In this document: piece after piece, positions 57,860 to 64,000 of the stretch
Numbering within the stretch: the first letter of the stretch is position 1
Layout of the letters: each line of letters starts with the position of its first letter
The notes under the pieces: generated by a model
The model's database searches: none
What the model was told of the DNA's origin: nothing
Seen by the model: the letters and a program-made list of their open reading frames with translations, nothing else
Program-made: the position numbers and the translations under genes
Assembly: GCA_023213395.1 (NCBI GenBank)
Contig: CM041465.1
Coordinates: forward strand, 178,753,741 to 178,817,740
Length of the DNA: 64,000 bases
Reading direction: 5' to 3'
DNA from: Cycas panzhihuaensis
Taxonomy: Eukaryota > Cycadophyta

Positions 57860-58558
57860 AGGATACCTTGACCTGTTAAAGAGGACGACTATCTTGAAGC
57901 TAATAAAAAGAGTCCAGATTGAGACTCTAGAGGATCTAGAAGAGAAGAAGAAGATTCAAGAAGAAGCTTGAAGAGGAAGAGTCCTAAGTTACTCAAAAAG
58001 TTTAAAGGAGATTTAGTTGAAGCCATATAGAGCTAGAGTACAGATCTGTATAGATGTATAGACAAAATTTTCAAGTTCTCAAATCAAGATAAAATTTAGG
58101 CAGCATATAGATCAGGCATTCTAAGTAAGTTTCCCTTCTACATCAAATTAATTTGAAGTCATTTTCAACTATTTTTTGGCCAAAAATAGGTTTGTACAGG
58201 TTTGATAGAATATAGTGAAAAATCTCCATTTTTCTGCATTTTTCTCATTGAAAATTAGGTATAAAATCATTGTTACAGTATTTCGATCATCTTTGGAGTA
58301 ATTTTTGGTCTTTTTATGGATATTTTGATTAATCTAAGTATTTTTCTCCTAAATCCCTAGTTGCATACTAGGCCTTTTGAGGTTATTTTATCCTTTTTTA
58401 GAAGTTGGGTTTAGAAAATAATCATAGATCTTGATTTGCCTTTGTAAGAGTTTTTTTTCAAGGTATAATTTATACATATCCATATAACTTCTATATCGTA
58501 AAAAAATTCATATAATCATATAACTTGGGGTTTTAGAAATCCTATTCTCCACTTTAAA
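57860..58558 (+). other. Leader of copia-3
   Basis: AT-rich sequence between the primer site and gag. No coding frame is recognised. Confidence 0.6.
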
Positions 58559-59139
58559 ATGGTTGCATCCATATTGGCCCTATCTGATAATGACAAACTC
58601 ACTGATGATAATTATCACATATGGAAAATTAAAGTAAAAACTCTTGTTAGAGCAAAAAAGGCCTGGCAAGTTGCTGCAAGAGATGAAGTCAAGCCTAAGG
58701 ATGTAGGGATCTCCCAAATTAATTCAGAAGAAAGGGACAAGACTGGAGTCATCATATTAAAACTATTAATATCTGATCCTCTTCTTATTTATGTTGAGAA
58801 TCTATACTCCACTATAAGCATTTAGAAGTATCTAGAGAACTTATATGGATAAAAGAATAGAGCTAAGATAATAGCTCTTAAAGAAGAGCTATTCAAACTC
58901 CATATGAAGGAGTCTAAAACCATCATAGAGTTCTTACATAAGGTGATTTCACTAACAAATGATCTCTCCAATGCAAGTGCTCTAGTTATAGATCATGAGT
59001 TAGTAGAACTTGTGGTTAGAAAATTACCCAAGTCATTCGATGTTATAATAAACACCATTACTAATGTAAATCAAATAACAACTATGATAATGGACACGTT
59101 GATAGGGCTACTACTACAACATAAGCAAAGAAACAAATG
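58559..59139 (+). pseudogene. gag of copia-3
   Basis: ATG at 58,559. Frame one (to 58,825) has KLTDDNYHIWKIKVKTLVRAK, the N-terminal gag motif of many plant copia elements. After TAG codons near 58,823 and 58,850 the capsid-like UBN2-type region continues with LKEELFKLHMKES (near 58,880), FLHKVISLTNDLS, LVIDHELVELVVRKLPKSFD (58,904-59,140). It forms the particle shell in active elements. Confidence 0.85.
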
Positions 59140-59569
59140 ATATGAAGATACAAGAGAACTTGAAGATGCATTCACATCTAAATTAAACTTGGGATCTAGA
59201 GGATAAAGTAGAGGAAGAGGAAGAACTTCTAAAAGTCAAAGTCTATCACGTGGATGTTGGCAATATTCAAGAGGACAAGGCTGTAACATTTCTTCAAGCA
59301 TCTGTTACACTTGTGGTAAGATCAATTATTTTTGTAGCTCCTGTAAAACCTTTTATATATGTTATCATTATGGTCAATTTGGACATTATCCATACTAGTA
59401 TAAGAAAGTAGATATTCAAAGAGGGAAAAGACCAATGGAGAACTATAATAAAGAATAGGTCTGTGATGATGACCATGATGAAGAGGAAGAAATAGCTTTC
59501 ATTGTTGCACTAATAATAAGCCTTTAGGACAAGGATATTTGATACATCGAATTAGGAGCATCACATAAC
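59140..59569 (+). pseudogene. Gag C-terminus and zinc-knuckle remnant of copia-3
   Basis: A Gly/Arg/Ser-rich stretch and then CYHYGQFGHYPY, a zinc knuckle in which Cys codons have been lost. The acidic DDDHDEEEE segment follows. Stops occur throughout. The - strand frame 59,294-59,476 is a shadow. Confidence 0.65.
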
Positions 59570-60226
59570 ATGACTAATCAAGAAGAATGGTTCGAGAATT
59601 TACAACCATACACTGTTGAAAAATTAGTAAAACTAGGAGACAAATACTCCCTTAAAATAAAAGGAGTTGGAACCATTGCTGTTAAGATAAAAGATAAAGT
59701 TGAGAAAATTAGGACTGTACTTCTAGTGCCAGGTTTAAAAATAAATCTTTTATCTATCTCCCAGTTTAAAAAGAAGGGTCTAAGCACTACATTTGATGAA
59801 AAAGGTTTTTATTATATTCTTGATATGAAGAACAATGGGAATATAATTGTAAAAAGGGTTGAAAGCAATAACCTATATAGGCTATTATCACATCCTATTT
59901 TGCTTGATATAAAAGCTTGTACTACTATAAGTCATAATGATAAAATGTGGCATTTGAAGTATGGTCATCTTCCCATAGAAAAACTAAAAAATATGGAGAA
60001 GAAAGGTTTAGTGATTGGTTTACCTCATATCACATCAAGTAATTTTATATGTAAAAGTTGCCAATCAGGCAAACAATATAGATTACCATTTCAAGAAAGC
60101 AAATGGCAAGCCCAAGAAAAATTAAAAGTAGTACACACTGATCTATGCGGTTCATTCTCTCCACACTCCATTAATGAAAGTAGATACTTCCTCACCTTTA
60201 TAGATGATTTGACTAGAAAAATTTAG
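59540..60226 (+). pseudogene. Protease, GAG-pre-integrase and integrase N-terminus of copia-3
   Basis: The protease site reads IELGASHNM near 59,545, where DSGAS is expected, so the catalytic Asp is lost. The open frame 59,570-60,226 continues with LLVPGLKINLLSISQF, the GAG-pre-integrase HLKYGHLPIEKL, the integrase zinc part CKSCQSGKQ and VVHTDLCGSFSP with the first Asp, then a RYFLTFIDDLTRK segment. A TAG after KI ends it. Confidence 0.88.
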
Positions 60227-61120
60227 GTTTATTTTTTGCATGCTAAATCAGAAGTTTTTAATGTATTCAAAGAGTTTAAGGCTGAAACTGAATTAGAGAT
60301 TAATGCTAAAATCAAATCTATAAGGTTTGATGGCAGAGGTGAATATATCTCCAAAGAAGTTTTGGAGTATCACAATACCATAGGAGTATGAAGGCAGTTT
60401 GTAACACCTTATACACCCCAATCTAATGGGGTTACAGAAAGAAAGAATAGAGTCATCATTTAAATGGCTTAAATCATGATGCATGGGAGAAATATTCCAA
60501 GGTCATATTGGGTTGAAGCAATCAACACAGCCTGTTACTTATTAAATTTAAGTCTAACAAAGGCAGTAGACCATCATACTCTAGAAGAAGCATGGTCAGG
60601 AAGGAAGTCTGGCATAAGCCATCTAAAAGTATTTGGTAGCCAAGCCTTTGTTCACATTCTAGATAATCAAAGAACTAAGCTAGATTCAAAAAGTTTGGAA
60701 TGCATTATGGTTGGATATAGTAGAAACTCAAAGGCATACAAGTGCATAGATCCAAACATCAACAAGGTATATGTAAGTGGAGATGTTATCTTCAATAAAG
60801 AACACAAAGAAGAAATTATAAGCCAAATTCAAGTGATAGAGAAGACACCTCAAATAGCTCCACCATACACTCCTATGGAAGAGGAATCTGACATAACCTC
60901 ATAAGAAATTTTAGAAGAGTTTGCTTCACCTCAAGATTCTTACTCAAATTCCACTATGGAAATTGAAGAAGACTCCTAAAAAAATAAAAGACTGAAGAAG
61001 AAAAGGAAAAGAAAGTTCCCAAATGGTACCTCAAAACTATATAGGAAAGTAAAAGTGAAATATTTCCTCATAGAACACGAAGCCAAAAGCCAAGAGCCTT
61101 GTTCAGTAATGTAGATACAT
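60227..61120 (+). pseudogene. Integrase core and C-terminus of copia-3
   Basis: IRFDGRGEYIS gives the second Asp, and PQSNGVTERKN the Glu, so the DDE residues are present. The open frame 60,476-60,904 holds PRSYWVEAINTACYLLN, HLKVFGSQAFVHI and MVGYSRNSKAYKCID, the copia-type C-terminus. Stops interrupt at about 60,390, 60,462 and 60,472. From 60,905 the sequence is an acidic linker towards RT. Confidence 0.87.
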
Positions 61121-62100
61121 AATCTTTCACTAAAGCTAAAGATCATGTTGAATGGAGGAAAGCCATGGATGCTAAGTTGGATTCAATAAATAAAAATTAG
61201 ACCTAGGAACTAGTAAAACTACCATCTAATAAATTGGTTATAAATTCTAAATGGGTCTATAAAATTAAAAGGGAACTTGATGGAAAGATAAAGAAATACA
61301 AGGCCAGACTAGTTGCAAAGGGCTATACACAAGTAATAGGTATATACTATGAAGAAACCTTTTCTCTAGTGGCTAAGATAAACACAGTTAGAATAGTTAT
61401 AGCCTTAGTAGCATAAAAAGATTAGAAAATATACTAGTTGGATATGAAAAGTGTCTTTCTAAATGGCAAAATTGAAGAAGAGGTATACATGTCTCAACTA
61501 GAGGGTTACATTAAAAAAGGACAAGAGCATTTAGTCTATAATTGAAAAGGCACTATATGGACTAAAATAGGCTCCCTATACATAGTATGCTAAATTAGAT
61601 AGCCATCTTTGTAAAAATGGCTTCCAAAGAAGTAGCTCAAGCTCAAGTCTATATGTAAAGAATAGAAATGGAGTAATAACTATAATAGCAGTTTATGTTA
61701 ATGATATGATCCTCGCAGGTGATGATGAAGAATCAATATCTGACATAAAGAAGTAACTAGAAAACAAAATTGAGACGACATACTTAGGGCTCCTCAATTA
61801 CTACTTGGGAATCCAAATTGAACAGTAGACCAATTCAATTACTTTGTGCCAAAGTAAATACATCAAAGATTTACTAATAAAGTTTAGAATGGAAGAATGC
61901 AATACTTGTTCTACTCCCATAGAAGTAAACTGTAATCTAGTTCCAGATGAAGGAGAATCCTGTATTAATGCCACTCTATATGGATAATTATTAGAAGTCT
62001 TATTTATCTCACTGTAACCAGACCTGATATCTTATATGTCGTGAGTCGAATATCTAGATATATGCACAAGTCAAGAATAAGACATTGGAACATTGCAAAA
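61121..62100 (+). pseudogene. Reverse transcriptase of copia-3
   Basis: [43 protein letters not shown] (61,234-61,416), DMKSVFLNG and MSQLEGYI are seen, then a frameshifted stretch. The catalytic motif reads VYVNDMILAGDD near 61,690 (Asp to Asn in YVDD), followed by YLGLLNYYLGIQI. TRPDILY near 62,020 starts the connection. Confidence 0.87.
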
Positions 62101-62637
62101 AAATTTTTAAGATATCTTAAAGGAACAATTGAATTGAAGCTAATGCTTCTAAAAGATATATTGCATTAGTTGATAGGATTATGTGATTTAGATTGGGTGG
62201 GTGACAAGGAGAAAAAAAAGTCAACTAGTGGATATTATTTCTTTCTAAGATCCTCACCAATCTCTTAGAGCAGTAAAAAACAAGCCATTGTAGCACTATC
62301 ATCAGTAGAAGTAGAGTACAAATCAACAATTAGTATAACAACTAATGCAAATTGACTCAAGTAACTAATAAAAGATCTAAAAGCTCCTTAAAAGATAGCA
62401 ACAACACTCTACTACAATAATTAAAGTATAATTAAGCTTACCAAAAATCTAGTGTTTTATGCCAAAACCAAACACATTAAAGTTTAATATTATTTAATTA
62501 GAGAAAGAGTTCAAAATAGAGAAATAGATCTTATCTATTATCCCACAAATGAACAAGTGGATAATATATTGACCAAACCAGTAGGAAAAGATAGATTTCA
62601 AATACTTAGAGACAAGATAGGATTAATTGGATAAAAC
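62101..62637 (+). pseudogene. RNase H of copia-3
   Basis: FLRYLKGTIELKLML, LDWVGDKEKKKSTSGYYF, KKQAIVALSSVEVEYKS, a KTKHIK segment and a QVDNILTKP segment can be followed through several stops. These are the copia RNase H and C-terminal motifs. Confidence 0.85.
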
Positions 62638-62649
62638 ATTAAGAGAGGG
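62638..62649 (+). promoter_or_regulatory. Polypurine tract of copia-3
   Basis: ATTAAGAGAGGG next to the 3' LTR. Confidence 0.8.
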
Positions 62650-62851
62650 TATTAGAATATAATGTTTTATCCTAGGTTATAAGTTAATATATATTATGTA
62701 CCCTAATATAACTAAACGACACATGTCATCTAGAGGAAATTCAGTTACAAGTTGGTTCAATGGTGGTTACAAACCCTAACTGTATATATGTACTTGTATC
62801 TTCAATAATAAATCAATTCATTTTCTCATCTATCATTGTGCATGTTTAATA
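62650..62851 (+). mobile_element. 3' LTR of copia-3
   Basis: 202 bp, matching 57,646-57,847. The terminal dinucleotides have decayed (TA...TA in place of TG...CA). Confidence 0.93.
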
Positions 62852-62856
62852 ATACT
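62852..62856. repeat. Target site duplication ATACT, right (copia-3)
   Basis: Matches 57,641-57,645. Confidence 0.92.
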
Positions 62857-63788
62857 TAACAACTTTCCAATGAGAAGATTTAGGGTCTTGCATGAACCTT
62901 GATACAACACTAACCCCATGCATAATATTATGTCATGTAGATGTCAAATATATAAGACTGTCAATCAATTGTCTATAAAGTGTAGGATCCACTAGTGTAG
63001 AGTCATCAAGTTTGGATATCTTAATACCAACTTTAGTTGGTATAGATAAAGCCTCATAATCACTCATCTTGAACTTTTGGAGTAATTCTAGGGTATATTT
63101 TCTTTGAGAGATGAAAATACCATCATTATCCAACCAAACTTCCAATTATAAGAAGTAGTGCATTAAACCCAAGTTAGTCATCTCAAACTCTTTATACATG
63201 CCGCTTTTGAATTTTTGTGAGAGCTAGGAATCATTTCCTATATAGATAAGGTTGTTATCATAAAGTCCCATGATTAATATGGAATCTCCTTTAATTTTAA
63301 TGTACAAATTCAGATCTAATTGAGTTCTTTCAAATCCTTGGTATCTAAAATATTTGTTAATCCTAGGGTACCATGCCCTGGACTTGTTTTAAGCTATAAA
63401 GTATTTTTTTTAGTTTGTACACTCTATTTTCTCCTCCCCTAACTTCAAAACCTTTTGGTTATTGGACATAGATGTCTTATTTAATATAGCCATTAAGGAA
63501 TATGCTTTTAAGATCCATCTGATGAACATCCCAACTATTTTAGATAGTCAGACTCAACATCATACGAACTATTTTCGTCCATGTAATAGGAGCAAAGGTT
63601 TTTCTATAATTTATGTCTTCCCTTTGGGTATATCCTTTGGCAACTAGTCTAGCTTTATGTTTGTCAATAGTTCTATCAGATCGAAATTTAGTCTTGTAGA
63701 CCCATTTGGTTCCAATAGCTAATTTATTGGGAGGAAGGTTAATAAGTTCCCATGTGTCATTTTCACTATAGGATTATATTCTTCTTCT
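62857..63788 (-). pseudogene. Reverse transcriptase of copia-2
   Basis: On the - strand from right to left: NDTWELINLPPNKLAIGTKWVY (about 63,765-63,700), [21 protein letters not shown], a decayed YGLKQ region near 63,400, the catalytic region as LYDNNLIYIGND (YVDD expected), MYKEFEMTNLG and the open frame 63,145-62,933 with FISQRKYTLELLQKFKM and LYRQLIDSLIYLTST. It then reads up to the copia-3 site and resumes at 57,640. It is broken by stops and substitutions. Confidence 0.87.
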
Positions 63789-64000
63789 TGTTAGATTATA
63801 TAATATAAACTTATGTTTCTTAATGTTATTATTTAAGTCACATGTCTTAAAAATAATTTAAGTGATTGTAAAGTTGTAAACTTATGTTACGTATTAATTT
63901 ATTTGTGGATGGTCGTTGAAATGCGGAACCACATTCCAACGAACCTCCGTCCTATTTATTAATCTCCTAGATTCATGGAATTGATTCCAGGAATCTAGGA
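63789..64000. mobile_element. Probable start of another LTR element
   Basis: Copia-2 homology stops at 63,788. The next bases read TGTTAGATTATATAATATAAAC, a typical copia-like LTR start, and the rest of the window has no coding similarity. If this is an insertion, the target duplication should be CTTCT (63,784-63,788). The other end is outside the window. Confidence 0.45.

Larger units (their letters stand above)
57646..62851 (+). mobile_element. Copia-3: Ty1/copia element with short LTRs
   Basis: A 5,206-bp + strand element with two 202-bp LTRs, an initiator-Met-type primer site, gag, protease, integrase, RT, RNase H and a polypurine tract, flanked by ATACT. It interrupts copia-2, whose reading frame resumes on both sides. 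Short LTRs and gag sequence would fit an Ale/Ivana-like branch, but this is not certain. It has many stops and is inactive. Confidence 0.93.

Noticed and set aside
1-64000. Host protein-coding genes, tRNA or rRNA genes
   Set aside because: No frame outside transposon domains had a recognisable family, and no cloverleaf or rRNA sequence was noticed. Short host exons cannot be excluded in 10,001-14,551.

Overview
This is plant nuclear DNA made almost entirely of nested and decayed LTR retrotransposons. I see no host protein-coding gene, tRNA, rRNA, CRISPR array or bacterial feature. The plant assignment rests on Ty3/gypsy elements of the Tat type (long LTRs, gag with a CX2HX4HX4C knuckle, DNG-type protease, an extra RNase H after integrase), on Ty1/copia elements primed by initiator-Met tRNA, and on a plant-mobile-domain (PMD) gene. 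The species cannot be fixed. A gene-poor, repeat-rich chromosome region of a large plant genome fits best.

Layout. 1 to about 10,000 holds the 3' part of a very old, AT-rich Tat-family element on the + strand: a repeat-rich spacer, an antisense PMD gene (about 2,500-4,820) broken by a SINE-like insertion (3,704-4,003), a polypurine tract (7,830-7,842) and the start of its 3' LTR (7,843). 10,001-14,551 is unassigned. 14,557-31,093 is element A, a complete Tat-like element on the - strand (16.5 kb, LTRs about 2.54 kb, target duplication TAGGG). 31,099 to about 34,836 is a rotted + strand Ty3/gypsy pol region, cut off inside integrase. 34,871-56,817 is copia-1 (- strand, about 5.35 kb of its own sequence, duplication AAAAT), split in its reverse transcriptase by element B (36,826-53,418, + strand, 16.6 kb, same family as A, duplication GCTAC). 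About 56,823-63,788 is copia-2 (- strand), split in its RT/RNase H region by copia-3 (57,646-62,851, + strand, 202-bp LTRs, duplication ATACT). From 63,789 another LTR-like sequence appears to start.

The most interesting object is in the Tat family. Elements A, B and the old relic each carry, between integrase and the 3' LTR and on the strand opposite to gag-pol, what looks like an independent spliced gene. It has a TATA box, a 120-bp first coding exon, an intron of about 480 bp, a long exon encoding a PMD-like domain and an acidic hinge, a second intron of about 110 bp, and an exon predicted to form a coiled coil with a basic tail. Intron 1 splice sites and coding phase agree in three copies of very different age. 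The intron 2 acceptor is also shared, but its donor GT survives only in A. The 3' region also encodes an extra RNase H on the sense strand.

All elements look dead by mutation. Gag-pol frames carry stops and frameshifts, and several reverse transcriptases have Asp-to-Asn changes at the catalytic motif. Most visible changes are transitions, as expected from deamination of methylated cytosine. The order of insertion is clear where target duplications are intact: B is younger than copia-1, copia-3 is younger than copia-2, and copia-1 is younger than the sequence it split.
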